A stretch of 23,740 nt of DNA from JANJWP01 sp049301335 (GTDB taxonomy: Bacteria > Patescibacteriota > Gracilibacteria > BD1-5 > UBA2023). Numbering within the stretch: the first letter of the stretch is position 1; each line of letters opens with the position of its first letter. The position numbers were made by a program, and so were the translations under genes. The stretch is from the NCBI GenBank assembly GCA_049301335.1, contig JBAQKV010000085.1, positions 1-23,740 of the forward strand, written 5' to 3'. Positions 7,371 through 16,670 of this stretch are shown in pieces. Under the pieces are notes generated by a model. The model had not been told where the DNA came from. It did no database searches and worked only from the letters and a program-made list of their open reading frames with translations.

Positions 7371-8150
7371 ATGCGACGAAAAACCACTATGCGCCATCCG
7401 GTCCTCAAAAAGCTCGCTTCCGCCTTCGCCGCGTTCCTGAACGGTCTTTTCATGGCCATTACGTTCGGACTGCTTTTCATCGTACTGTTCAAAAAGGATT
7501 GGATAACGCAGTTCCTCGCCTACATGGAGGTCCTCGTGAACTCCTGGGGGAATTGGAACTACCTCGTCGCGTTCGCGTTCAGCGTCATCGAATCGTTCCC
7601 CGTCATCGGAGTGCTCGTTCCCGGAATGCAGGTCATGCTCATCGTCGGGGGATTCTTCGGTCGCGACCACTTGCCGGAAACCATCGCCGTCTGCGCGGTG
7701 GGGGCGGTTTTGGGAAATTTCGTGGGATACGCGCTCGGGAAGCGCTACGGGAAATCGTTCTTCAAAGAATATGGCGACGCGTTCGGACTCGGTCGCACCG
7801 AACTCAAATACCTCGAACGCCAAATCGCCAAGAACGGCCCGGTTTTCATCATTTTGGGGAAATTCCACAACCTCGCGCGCTCGTTCGTGCCGTTTATCGC
7901 CGGTTCGGCGGGCATGGTCCCCGGACGCTTCTGGACCTACAACGTCATCGGTTCGATCGTTTGGGCCACGACCATCATCACGCTCTCCGTCGCCTTCGCT
8001 TCGTACTACAAGGTCGTGCTCGACTACGTCGGGTACTTCTTCCTCGCGCTCATCGTCGCCTTCTCCGCCTACGTCTGGTTTTTCCGTCGCGACGCCTTCA
8101 TGAGGTATTGGGAGGAAAAGAAACTCGAAATCGAAGAAAAATCGAAATAG
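7371..8150 (+). CDS. DedA family membrane protein
   Basis: 259 aa with several hydrophobic segments, a member of the DedA/SNARE-associated (VTT) family. Family members act as lipid flippases or transporters, including recycling of undecaprenyl phosphate in some bacteria. Visible family features: a re-entrant-loop region (ESFPVIGVLVPGMQVMLIVG, about 75-94), a GxxLGNFVGYALGKRYG block, and the second loop FHNLARSFVPFIAGSAGM, which matches the family R-x-F-x-P-x-x-AG-x-x-x-M pattern. The next gene, a UndP-sugar-1-phosphate transferase, starts 12 bases later and uses the same lipid carrier, which makes undecaprenyl-phosphate handling an attractive guess. The start could be ATG 7371 or ATG 7389; a possible promoter TTGCCC-N16-TATCGT (7343-7370) would favour 7389. 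Stop TAG, no UGA. Confidence 0.85.
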   Translation: MRRKTTMRHPVLKKLASAFAAFLNGLFMAITFGLLFIVLFKKDWITQFLAYMEVLVNSWGNWNYLVAFAFSVIESFPVIGVLVPGMQVMLIVGGFFGRDHLPETIAVCAVGAVLGNFVGYALGKRYGKSFFKEYGDAFGLGRTELKYLERQIAKNGPVFIILGKFHNLARSFVPFIAGSAGMVPGRFWTYNVIGSIVWATTIITLSVAFASYYKVVLDYVGYFFLALIVAFSAYVWFFRRDAFMRYWEEKKLEIEEKSK

Positions 8151-8162
8151 CCCCAGCTTTCC

Positions 8163-9350
8163 ATGGAAACCCTCGCGCAATTCTTCCACTTCCCCTCGGT
8201 AACCGCCATCGTTACGATCGCGCTCGCGTCTTCGTTGACCTCGCTCGCCATCTTCCGCGGCGTCCTCCGGTATTTTCCGAAGTTCGGATTGCTCGACAAC
8301 CCCGCGCCGTACGGCCACAAGCGCGCCCCGGTGCCGTTCGGCGTCGGTATTGCCTTCTTCGCCAACTTCGCGCTCTTCGCCCTTCTGCTCGTTCCCGTCA
8401 TGCCGGAGTCGATGCACGAAAAGCTCTACGTCCTCCTCGCGCTCTGAACGCTCGTTTCGGCCGTGAGTTTTCTGGACGACCTCGATACCATCTACAAATT
8501 CGATCGCGACGAAAAGGTCGGCATCGTGAAAAAGACTTCCGAAGAACTTCAGGGGCACGCCCGAAAGACGCGTTTCGCCGTTCCCGCAAAAGTCCGCCTC
8601 GCGCTCCAAGTTTTCGTAGGGGCCGTCGTGGGAATCACGAGCATCAAGATCGGATACGTTTCCGGTATTTTCGGAGGCGTCGTCGATTTGGGCGATTACT
8701 ACGCCGTGCTCGGGGACTTCAAGGTCTACCTCATTCCGCTCCTGTTCACGGTCGTTTGGTACGTCCTCGTTTTCAATTCGATCAACTGGTCCGACGGCGT
8801 TCCGGGCCTCACGTCCGGACTCGTCGTGATTTCACTCCTCGTCATCGCCGTTTCCACCGTCCGTTTCTATTTGGCCGACAGCACCCCCCAGCTCCGCGAG
8901 AACTCCATTTTCGTGCTTTCCATCCTCGCCGTCGTCATTCCTACCGCCGCCGCCGCCTGGTACTACAACCTCGCGCCCAAGGTGCTTTTGGGCGAATCGG
9001 GCAGCATGTTCGCGAGTTTCCTCATCGCCTCCCTCGCCATTCTCGTAGGAGGCAAGGTCGCCACGGTGGCGACCGTCTTGGGAGTCTATCTCGTCGACGC
9101 GTTCTACGTCATCGCCGCGCGCATCTACAACGGCAAGAGCCCGCTCAAAGGCGACCGCATACACCATCTCCACTACCGGTTGCTGAATCTCGGCATGTCC
9201 GAGTCGTTCATCCGCAAGTTCGTCTACTCGATTTCGTTCCTCTTCGGGATGGCGGCGGTTTTTCTCGACCGCGTTGGAAAAATGATTCTTTTCGTTATTC
9301 TCGTAGCCGTGGTATTCTTCGTTACGAAGATCCTTTCCCTGAAGAAATAG
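8163..9350 (+). CDS. Undecaprenyl-phosphate sugar-1-phosphate transferase (WecA/TagO/MraY family; UGA=Gly)
   Basis: 395 aa polytopic membrane enzyme of glycosyltransferase family 4, which moves a sugar-1-phosphate from a UDP-sugar to undecaprenyl phosphate to start glycan or teichoic-acid-like polymer synthesis. Motifs: DNP (45-47), then G95-TLVSAVSFLDDLDTI with the Mg-binding Asp pair 105-106, NSINWSDGVPGL (family NxxNxxDGxxGL), GESGSMF (family GDxGSx), and DRIHHLHYRLLNLG (family DxxHLHHRL). The WecA/TagO-type histidine motif favours this over MraY. Codon 95 is UGA (8445-8447) at the conserved Gly about 10 residues before the Asp pair. A standard-code caller would split this gene into a 94-aa and a 295-aa piece. 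It follows dedA by 12 bases and stops (TAG) one base before the pseudopilin start. Confidence 0.92.
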
Positions 9351-9351
9351 C

Positions 9352-10053
9352 ATGCTTTCCCGAAAAGCCTTCACGCTCGCCGAATTCCTCATCGCGACCA
9401 CGGTTCTCGCGATTCTGTCGGCGATGACGGTTTTTACGGTGAGCAAGATTTCCGACAAGGCGGTAGCAGAATCCGTTTCTTCGAAAACCCTTTCTTCCGT
9501 CGCCGATCTCGACAGGGCGGTCCGGGACGGAACCCTCGGCTCCTACGAAACGACGTTCGCGTCGTGAGCCCTCTGAACCGTCACGGTCACCGATTTTTCG
9601 GGACTTTCGGCTTCCGGCGCGCTCACTTCGTTCGACTGGGTGGGGACGTCGGGCGTGTTCAAGCTTTCCGCTCCGTCCCCGGGGCAGTGGGCGTTGCGTC
9701 TCGCGCAGGATAGCAAAATCGTCGAGACCGTATCGCTCTTCTCGGCTTCGGCTTCCGTTCCGTTCAAGTTCGACACCGGACGCCGCGACGAATATTCCGC
9801 ATCGTTCTTCTACGGTTCCGAACCCGCGAACCGCGTCGTCATGAGATATTTCGACCGCGACGGTCCGCTCGTGGAAGACCAGGCGAGACTCAAGTTCCTC
9901 TCCGTTACCGCCGGAACCGTCGAATATCCGACTTTCGCCATCCGGAACGTCCTTTGAAAAAAAGAATTCCTCGCGGGCGGGCTTTCCGTCGGGCAGGCGA
10001 CGCTCAAACTCGTCCGAGGCGGACGGGAATACTTCATCGAACTGAGAAAATAG
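9352..10053 (+). CDS. Type IV pilin/pseudopilin-like protein with three UGA=Gly codons
   Basis: 233 aa. The N-terminus MLSRKAFTLAEFLIATTVL is a class III (prepilin) signal: basic leader, cleavage site before Phe (here Ala instead of the usual Gly at -1), Glu at mature position 5, then a hydrophobic helix. Members enter type IV pili or type II secretion pseudopili after prepilin peptidase cleavage. The rest is a beta-rich-looking, Ser/Thr/Ala-rich domain I do not recognise. UGA codons 72, 75 and 202 (9565, 9574, 9955) are read as Gly; the frame then runs with even composition to TAG 10051-10053, two bases before fmt. A standard-code caller would give a 71-aa truncated pilin and a stray fragment at 9640-9957. 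It lies between a cell-surface glycan gene and fmt in one plus-strand operon. Confidence 0.85.
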
Positions 10054-10055
10054 GC

Positions 10056-10997
10056 ATGAAAATCTGATTCTTCTGAACGCCGTCCTTCGCGGCGGACATC
10101 TTGCGCGACCTCAGCGCCGCCGAAGGCGTCGAAGTGGTTTTCGCCGTAACCAATCCCGACGTCGCAGTCGGACGTTCCGCGGAACTCAAGCCGAGCGCGG
10201 TAAAAGCCGCCGCGACCGAAGCGGGGATTCCGGTATTCACCCCCGCGAAAGTCCGCGGCAATGTCGAATTCCTCGAATCGGTCAAAGCCTTCGGCGCCGA
10301 CTATTTCGTCGTCGCGGCGTACGGGAAGATCCTTCCGAAGGAAATTCTCGAAGCGCCTTCGAGGCTCTGCGTCAACGTGCACGGAAGCGTATTGCCCAAG
10401 TATCGCGGAGCTTCGCCGGTGCAAAGCGTCCTCCTCGAGGGCGAAAAAGAAACCGGCGTGACGGTCATGGCCATGAGCGAGGGGATGGACGAGGGCGACG
10501 CGCTCGCCGTCTTACCCATCGCCATCGACCGTCGCGACACTTCGGCTTCGCTTTTCGTAAAATTTTCCGAGGTTTCCGGCGCGTTTCTGGTACAAACGCT
10601 CCGCGCGCACTCCGCCGGCAACGTCGTAGCGGTTCCGCAAGACCACTCGAAAGCCACGTACTGCAAGAAAATTTCCAAAGAAGACGCCTTGGCCGATTGG
10701 TCGCTTCCGGCCGAAACGCTCTTCAACCGCTTCCGCGGATATTCGCCCTGGCCTGGGCTCCATACGCATTTCCGCGATAAGAAACTGTCGGTGGAATCGT
10801 GCGAAGTCCTGTCCGAATCCGAATGTCCGAACGTACCGGTGGGAACGGTCTTCGCGCTCGCGCACGGAGTCCCCGTCGTCCGTACCGCGGAAGGGGGCTT
10901 GATTTTGGAGGTCGTGAAACTAGAATGAAAGAAATCGGCTACCGGGGCCGACTTCTCGAACGGATACCGGGATTTCATTGGTTCTCTTCTGCAATAA
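10056..10997 (+). CDS. fmt: Methionyl-tRNA formyltransferase (three UGA=Gly)
   Basis: 313 aa, the family length. Fmt formylates initiator Met-tRNA with 10-formyl-THF. With UGA=Gly the start reads MKI[G]FF[G]TPSFA, matching the family MRIVFFGTPxFA; UGA codons are 4 and 7. Catalytic residues: Asn107 and His109 in NVHGSVLPKYRGASP, and Asp145 in MSEGMDEGD. The third UGA, codon 291 (10926-10928), gives LE[G]KKSATGADFSNGYRD, which matches the C-terminal family block (xGKKxMSAxDFxNGxR). Under the standard code both termini would be lost, yet every functional motif is intact. Its TAA shares a base with the ATG of the ABC permease (TAATG), implying coupled translation. It lies one gene before prmC, another translation gene. 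Confidence 0.97.
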
Positions 10998-11764
10998 TGC
11001 TCAACATCGCTTTCAACACCTTCCGCGAACTCGTCCGCAGCCGCCTTTTGGCGCTCATCATGTTCTTTTCGGTGGCCACCATCCTCTTCTCGGTCGTCCT
11101 CGCCTCGCTTTCGCTCGGCCAGACCGAACGCATCGTGCTCGACTTCGGGCTCTCGATGATCGAAATTTCCGGCCTCATCGCCGTCGTCTTCGTCGGGGGC
11201 CAGATGCTCGCCCGCGAAATCGAAGGGCGCACCATCTATCTCATCCTTTCCAAGCCGATTTCCCGTTACGCGTTCGTACTCGGCAAGTTCCTCGGCTTCG
11301 CGATGGTGCTCGCGGTCATCTACCTCGCCGAAACCGCCGTTCTCGCCGGACTCCTGGCGTACGAAGACCTCATGCCGGGCAAGCTTTTCTTCTTCGCGGC
11401 GTTCTTTTCGTACCTGAAGCTTCTCGTCACCTTCGCGGTAGTGCTCTTCTTCTCGACCTTCGCCGCGCCGATGCTTTCGATCCTCTTTTCGCTCGGCGTG
11501 TTCGTTTCGAGCCACTCGGCCAATGCCGTCGCCGACATGGCCGAAAAGACCAAGAGCGTGGCGCTCCTTTGGTTTTCCAAGGGGCTTTCCATCCTGTTGC
11601 CGAATTTCGAAGCGCTTTCATATCCCAAGAAACTCATCGCGACCGACGTCCCGCTTCCGGATTCCGCTCTCGTCATGGCGGCCTCGCAATCGGCGCTCTA
11701 CCTCTGTCTCATCCTCATTTTCGCCTCGCTCGTATTCTCCAAAAAGAATTTCGAAAATGCCTAA
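10997..11764 (+). CDS. ABC-2 type transporter permease subunit
   Basis: 255 aa with about six hydrophobic spans. The N-terminal LNIAFNTFRELVRSRLLALIM, then GQMLAREIEGRTIYLILSKPISRYAFVLGKF (read in pieces) is the typical ABC-2/NosY-like permease layout, with the conserved E-x-G-T-I-x-x-L-L-S-K-P-I-S-R block. Such permeases export polysaccharides, lipids or drugs together with an ATPase. No ABC ATPase gene is present in this window, so its partner must be elsewhere. It is joined to fmt by a TAATG overlap and to prmC by an 8-base overlap (ATGCCTAA). Stop TAA, no UGA. Confidence 0.8.
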   Translation: MLNIAFNTFRELVRSRLLALIMFFSVATILFSVVLASLSLGQTERIVLDFGLSMIEISGLIAVVFVGGQMLAREIEGRTIYLILSKPISRYAFVLGKFLGFAMVLAVIYLAETAVLAGLLAYEDLMPGKLFFFAAFFSYLKLLVTFAVVLFFSTFAAPMLSILFSLGVFVSSHSANAVADMAEKTKSVALLWFSKGLSILLPNFEALSYPKKLIATDVPLPDSALVMAASQSALYLCLILIFASLVFSKKNFENA

Positions 11765-12482
11765 AGCGTCCGGCGATATTCCGAACGGCTCCCGTCCGGG
11801 GGCCGTTTTCGACGACCCGCGACCCTACGCGTACCAAACCGGAAAGGTCGAGTTCTTCTATCTGCCGTTCAAATCCGACGAACGGGCCCTCGTGCCCCGT
11901 CTCGAGACCGAATCGCTCGTTCGCGAAGTCTTGGCGCAGACGAAATCCGGCGAATTCGCCCACGTGGTCGACGTCTGAACCGGTTCCGGCATCATCGCCG
12001 TTTCCGTCGCGAAGAACCGGCCGGAAATCCGCGTGACCGCGCTCGATCTCTCCGAGGACGCGCTTTCCCTCGCGAAGGAGAATGCCGCGACGAACCGCGT
12101 GGAAATCGAATTCGCCCGTTCCGACCTGCTCGCTTCGCTCCCCGAAGACGTGGGAACCGACGGAAACGTGTTTTTCGTAGCGAACCTCCCGTATGTCCGC
12201 ATCGGTGCTCCGGACATGTCTCCCGATACCGTTTTCGAGCCTGCCATGGCCTTGTACGGAGGAGAATCGACCGGATTCGAGCTGACCGCGGATTTCCTCC
12301 GCCAAATCGAAGATTTCCACGTTCTCCGTCCGGATGTCGGCATCGGAGTCGCCTGCGAAGTGGGCGACGACCATGAAAACGAGATTCGAAACGCCGCCGC
12401 GGAACTCGGCCGCGACATCCGGACCTTCGCCGATCTCGCCGGCACCCACCGTTTCTTCACCTACCGCATATGGCCTTCGTAG
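11757..12482 (+). CDS. prmC: Release factor glutamine methyltransferase PrmC/HemK (UGA=Gly)
   Basis: 241 aa. PrmC methylates the Gln of the GGQ motif of class I release factors. The SAM-binding motif I is DV[G]TGSGIIA with UGA at codon 74 (11976-11978); the family sequence is DLGTGSGxIA, so the Gly reading is direct. Other features: LVPRLETESLV upstream (family IPRPETExLV), acidic loop ALDLSEDAL, and FVANLPYVRIG, where the usual NPPY is NLPY. The family is about 280 aa; here the N-terminal release-factor-binding domain is reduced to some 40 residues. In an organism with UGA=Gly, RF2 should be absent, so RF1 would be the only bacterial-type substrate; this is inference. Another class I methyltransferase is possible but less likely. 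Stop TAG. Confidence 0.85.
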
Positions 12483-12487
12483 GGAAT

Positions 12488-12757
12488 ATGGATTTTTCTT
12501 CCGCGCTCTCCAAACCGGCGGCGGTTTCGGCGTTGCTCCTTTCCACGCTCAAGCGCGTGCTTTCCGAAGAAGGCGCCTGAGAACTTACCGAAGACGTCGT
12601 ATCGATCTCCGAGAAGGACAACGTCGTTTCCATCCGTACCGGCGGACCGCTCGTCGCGAGCGCGCTGAAGCTCCGCTCGGGGAAGATCGAAACCGCGTTC
12701 GCCGAGGCTCTGGCAAGATTCGGACGCAAAGGCACGCTGACCGTCCGCATCCGCTAA
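12488..12757 (+). CDS. Small protein of unknown function (UGA=Gly at codon 31)
   Basis: 89 aa. It starts MDFSSALSKPAAV five bases after prmC and ends (TAA) nine bases before the PLD gene. UGA codon 31 (12578-12580) gives EEGA[G]ELTED. No signal peptide, membrane span or Cys motif. The second half (VVSIRTGGPLVASALKLRSG, then a helix, then TLTVRIR) loosely resembles the KH-like DciA/DUF721 pattern, where a strand, a helix binding block and a final RxR strand follow each other. That similarity is too weak to assign a function. Without the UGA=Gly reading the gene would not be called at all, since both fragments are under 60 codons. Confidence 0.6.
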
Positions 12758-12766
12758 CTTCGGAAT

Positions 12767-13930
12767 ATGGACCGTATCGGACTCAAGCCCGTTTGGAAAA
12801 AGCGCCTCGCGAATTTCGCCGTCGTGGCGCTTTTCGTGTTCGCGTTCGAAAACGCGCCGTGGATGGGGGAATATTTCGCCCATCGCGATGCGGTCCTTTC
12901 GGTTTCCCGATCAGGCTCCTCGTCCGTCGCCGATTCCGAATCCGCGCCGGGGACGAAGGGCACGCCGTTTTTCCGGATGGACGGATCGGGTTTCCCATCC
13001 GCGAATTCGGGTTCCGGCAAAGCCTCCCTCCAGGGGCGCCTGATTCCCGACGCGCTCGCGGAATCTCGCGAAACGGTCCTTACCGGGCCGAATCCCGAAA
13101 TCCGCGAACGCCTCGTCGCGCTCATTAGGAACGCGAAAAAAGAGCTCCTCCTCAACGTTTATCTCCTTACCGAAACGTCCGTCACCGACGCGCTTACCGA
13201 CGCGAAAAATCGGGGATTGGACGTGAAAGTCATCCTCGAAAAGGATCCCTACAAACTCCCCGGCGCCAACCGGAAAGCCCGCGACCGCTTGTTGAACGCC
13301 GGGATAGACGTTTTTTCGAGCCGCGACGCGTTCGCGTTCGTGCATGCCAAATTCGCCGTCGCCGACGGTGTCGATTACGTCTTCGCGACCGGGAATTTTA
13401 CGAAAAGCACTTTCGAAAAAAACCGGGAATTTTTCATATTCGGAAACGACCCCGCTTCGGCGAATTTTCTCCGATCGGTTTTTCTCGCGGACTTCAGGGG
13501 TTCCCCGTTCGTCGGAAGCGTGCCCGACCGGTTCTATCTCGCACCCGTCGACGCCCGGAAGAAGACCGTGGAGTTCGTCCGTAGGGCGAAAAAATCCGTC
13601 ACGGTACTCGCGCCTTCCGTTTCCGACGACGAGTTCGTAAAAGCCTTGAACGACGCTTCGGAGGCGGGATTGAAGGTACGGGTCTGCATATTGAAAGACG
13701 CTTCCCCGGCGGACCTCGCGCGATTTTCGGACAAGGTCGCCGCAGTGCGGACCTCCCGCGCGCAACTCCATGCGAAAACCGTTCTCACGGACGGTTCCGA
13801 ACTCCTGATCGGCAGTGCGAATTTCACTTCGAATTCCCTCGACCGGAACCGCGAAACCGGTGCGGCTTTCGGAAGCTCGGGGACGGTTCGGGATTATGAA
13901 AACACGGTCTTTCGGGATTGCAAGTGGTAA
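12767..13930 (+). CDS. Exported phospholipase D-family protein
   Basis: 387 aa. An N-terminal basic region and one hydrophobic stretch (FAVVALFVFAFENA, residues 17-30) act as signal or anchor, followed by a Ser/Gly-rich linker and two PLD half-domains. Both HKD motifs are complete: His193, Lys195, Asp200 in HAKFAVADG, and His335, Lys337, Asp342 in HAKTVLTDG, each followed by the usual GSAN/TGNFT-type segment (ATGNFTKST and IGSANFTSNS). The family includes phospholipases, cardiolipin synthases and Nuc-type endonucleases; the short spacing and lack of multiple membrane spans argue against classic cardiolipin synthase. Extracytoplasmic lipid or nucleic acid cleavage is possible. It is the last gene of the dedA-fmt-prmC run; no terminator follows, and the next promoter starts five bases past its TAA. 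No UGA. Confidence 0.85.
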   Translation: MDRIGLKPVWKKRLANFAVVALFVFAFENAPWMGEYFAHRDAVLSVSRSGSSSVADSESAPGTKGTPFFRMDGSGFPSANSGSGKASLQGRLIPDALAESRETVLTGPNPEIRERLVALIRNAKKELLLNVYLLTETSVTDALTDAKNRGLDVKVILEKDPYKLPGANRKARDRLLNAGIDVFSSRDAFAFVHAKFAVADGVDYVFATGNFTKSTFEKNREFFIFGNDPASANFLRSVFLADFRGSPFVGSVPDRFYLAPVDARKKTVEFVRRAKKSVTVLAPSVSDDEFVKALNDASEAGLKVRVCILKDASPADLARFSDKVAAVRTSRAQLHAKTVLTDGSELLIGSANFTSNSLDRNRETGAAFGSSGTVRDYENTVFRDCKW

Positions 13931-13934
13931 GGAC

Positions 13935-13963
13935 TTGTGAAGCGCGGGGCAAAAGGGTATACT
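13935..13963 (+). promoter_or_regulatory. Promoter of the 887-aa exported protein gene
   Basis: TTGTGA (13935-13940) and TATACT (13958-13963) with an exact 17-base spacer. The -35 box begins 5 bases after the stop of the PLD gene. Predicted leader is about 24 bases to ATG 13994. An alternative GTG start at 13937 lies inside the -35 box and is therefore rejected. Confidence 0.65.
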
Positions 13964-13993
13964 CTCCGCACTATTAACCGGATTACCGACCGA

Positions 13994-16657
13994 ATGAAAC
14001 GCGTATTATTCGTCCTTGCCGTCCTCGGTTTTTCGGGACTCCTGTCGTATTTTTCCCTTTTTCGCGAACCGGACGCTCCGGCCCTCCGCTCGGATACGCT
14101 CGGCGTAGACCTCGCCGAAGGCGTGAGGTACGTGAAATTTTCCACGGGTTCCGTCGACGGCGCCGACAAATCCTTCAGCGGGAAAACGGTTCCCAAGGAA
14201 GGCTATCTCCGCCTGTCTCCGATTTCCGGCGTTTCGTACCAGCAGGGCGACGTTCCTAAGCCCATGGGAAAGAGCGTCGTCATCGGCAAAGGCTTGTACT
14301 TCTTTTCTCTCGGGGACATCTTCCAGGACGTGACCGTGGAGAATCCCGATTTCAAGGTCAAAACGCTCGGGCGGGGAAATTTCTACGTGGACTCCCGCAA
14401 TCCGGCCTCGGTGAAATTCTTTTCGGTGTCGGCGCTCCTTACGGTCGACCTCGTCTCGAGCGGAAAAACCGTCACGACCGCGCACGTGTTCCCGTCGACC
14501 TATTTCGGATACGTCCCGTCTTACAATTCCGAATTGAAGAACGCGGACATCCTCCGCATCTCGACCATCAATACCATCCGGTACGTAGACTTGAAGAACC
14601 CTACCGGAGAAGACCCGGTCATGAACGGCGACGCCGCCGCTCTCGAGTTCTTCAAAAAGAACCTCGCTGCCGAACGCGCCCGTGCGAGCGAATATTCCAA
14701 GGCGTACTCGACGGTTTTCCGTCTTTCCGAAAACGTTCCGACCGACGACCTGTTCGAGGATTTCAACTGGTATTTCGTAAACCACGAGAAAAAGTCCGCC
14801 ATCCTCAAGGGGCGCATCCTCCGGGATATCCGCAACCTCGCCGTTTCGGAACGTTGCGAGAGCACGCAGAAGTGCCAGAGCGCGAACGTCGGCATATCCT
14901 CGATTGCCGATACCCTTTCCAAGATGGAAGAGCTCGACCCCGCGCTGAAGGAATACGGACTGGAGGCCATCCGCCGAGCGTACTACCTCTCGTATTACGA
15001 ATCTCTGGAACGTGCGGACGAATACTTCCGTACCAAGACTTCCAACGCGTTCGTTTCCGCCGTCGTCCGCACCCGTCCGGAATTGAAGATCGAAGCCGCC
15101 GATTACGCCCTCCTTTCCGAAATACACGCGGCGTACTACTACGGCGACAAGGATTCGTCCAAGCTCGACGAATACCTCAACGCCTACGTCCGCTCCCTTT
15201 TGAACGGGAAGGTCATCCGCAAGACCGAGTTCCTCCCGTATTCGTTTTTCCTGAAGGAATATCTCAACCGCGAAGGTTTCGCCATCAGTAAAACCACGCT
15301 CGACATCGCGCTCTCCCTCGTGAGCGTCTCGAGCGAATACTACGACACCCTTACGACCGACGACCAGCGCTTCTCGACGCTCACCGTCCTGTACTACACG
15401 TATGCGAAAATCGTCGACCGCGTCCGCAAGGCGACCGCTGCCGAGTTCTTCACGCAGAAAGACGGCGGCGCCTACCTTAAGGACGATTACCTCGATCAGG
15501 CCGGGAACGCCAACCTTCCTGCCGGATTCGCCGATTCCTTCGATTCGCTCGTAAAGGTCTTCGAAACCGGACATGCCAAGCAGCAGCGCCAACTCTACGC
15601 GTCGTTCCTGAACAAATCTCCCGACAAGAAGGTGTCCGACACCATGACGCTGTTCGACAAATCCCTCGACGCCCTGCGCGACCAGTCTTCGATATTCTCC
15701 GACTATCCGGGGTATCTCCAGAAGATATCGCTCGACGATTCCACCCGCCAAGCGAGCGGCATCCTGTTCGATAAGAAATACCCTTCCGAAGACGAGATTA
15801 AAAAATATTTCTCCACCTTCAACGGTCTCGACGCTTCGAGTTTGAAAATCAAGAACGACGTCACGAAGGACGGCTACTTCGACGTCGACGTCATGATCAG
15901 CGGGCGCGAATTCTCGTTTCAGCTCGTAACGGACGAGGGGTATCTCATCCGAAACGTCACGTTCGATTCCGGAGGACAAAAAAACGAAACGTTCAAATAC
16001 ACCTCCGTTTCGCTCGACGAAAAGAAGGACGAATATGAAAAAACGCTCGGAGGACTTTCCCCGGACGATCCGAAATATCCGATCTACGTCTTCGCCAACT
16101 ACTTCGTGAACACGTACCTGAGCGAGCGGTCGTCATTCGTCTCGACCGGCGACGACTTCACCCCTTCCGACGCGCCGCCCGCGACCAAGATGGACGCGAG
16201 AACGCTCGTTTTCGTAGAACAGAACCTCATCCAAAAAGACTTTAAAAACGTCGTACGCGGCTTTCCGATCAGCATTGCCAATATCGAGGCGAAGATTGCC
16301 TGAGGCACCTGGGATATCGACCTTTCCGGAGTTCGGAAACCGATGTCGGGCGAAGGAGCCTCGTTCGTTCTCGAATTCAAGGGAAAATATCTTTTCGATC
16401 AGCACTCTTTCTATAAGATGTCCACGAAGGTTTTGGACAGTTCCAGCCTTACTCCGGATTTCGGAGGTACGGAAATCCAGATATTCCCGAGAGCGATTCC
16501 CCTGGCGGAAATCGAATCCCGTGCCGGCGAGCTCTATGAATACGTAGAGCGGCTCCGTAAGGTCACGGGGGCTAAGAATCCCGGCTTCGTAACCGTCAAT
16601 CTCGCCACTAAGAAACTCATCGTAGACGGCGCCGAGTACGACGTCACCGTAAAATAA
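13994..16657 (+). CDS. Large exported protein of unknown function (UGA=Gly at codon 770)
   Basis: 887 aa; I do not recognise the family. MKRVLFVLAVLGFSGLLSYF is a signal peptide or signal anchor. Residues about 45-200 look beta-rich with a GKSVVIGKGLYFFSLGD block that faintly recalls FecR-type surface domains. Residues about 230-560 look alpha-helical with many Tyr/Glu/Lys (for example ALLSEIHAAYYYGDKDSSK), and the C-terminal 300 residues return to beta/alternating character (GYFDVDVMISGREFSFQLV). Only two Cys appear (residues about 290-296), so no Cys-rich domain. UGA codon 770 (16301-16303) gives AKIA[G]GTWDIDLSG, after which the frame continues with the same style to TAA. It has its own promoter and is followed 13 bases later by a 28-aa membrane micropeptide and a terminator. 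Confidence 0.8.
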
Positions 16658-16670
16658 CCCCCCACGCAAT

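Noticed and set aside
5490..8609. 1039-residue open frame on the minus strand
   Set aside because: It is antisense to the Pro/Ala/Glu-rich, dedA and GT4 genes; composition is Arg/Gly/Phe-rich as expected from the complement of GC-rich codons, and no domain is readable.
10056..10997. Interpretation of fmt, prmC, mfd and holA as pseudogenes with nonsense mutations
   Set aside because: The only interruptions are UGA, always in frame, mostly at conserved glycines, with no frameshifts and with all catalytic residues intact.
11976..11978. UGA as tryptophan (Mycoplasma-type code) or selenocysteine
   Set aside because: Sites such as TGSG in PrmC, GKT in Mfd and GTP in Fmt require Gly; no SECIS-like hairpins are consistently found behind the UGAs and the affected families are not selenoproteins.
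14006..15979. 657-residue open frame on the minus strand
   Set aside because: Fully inside the 887-aa gene, whose promoter, signal peptide and terminator are clear; the antisense product has no recognisable motif.
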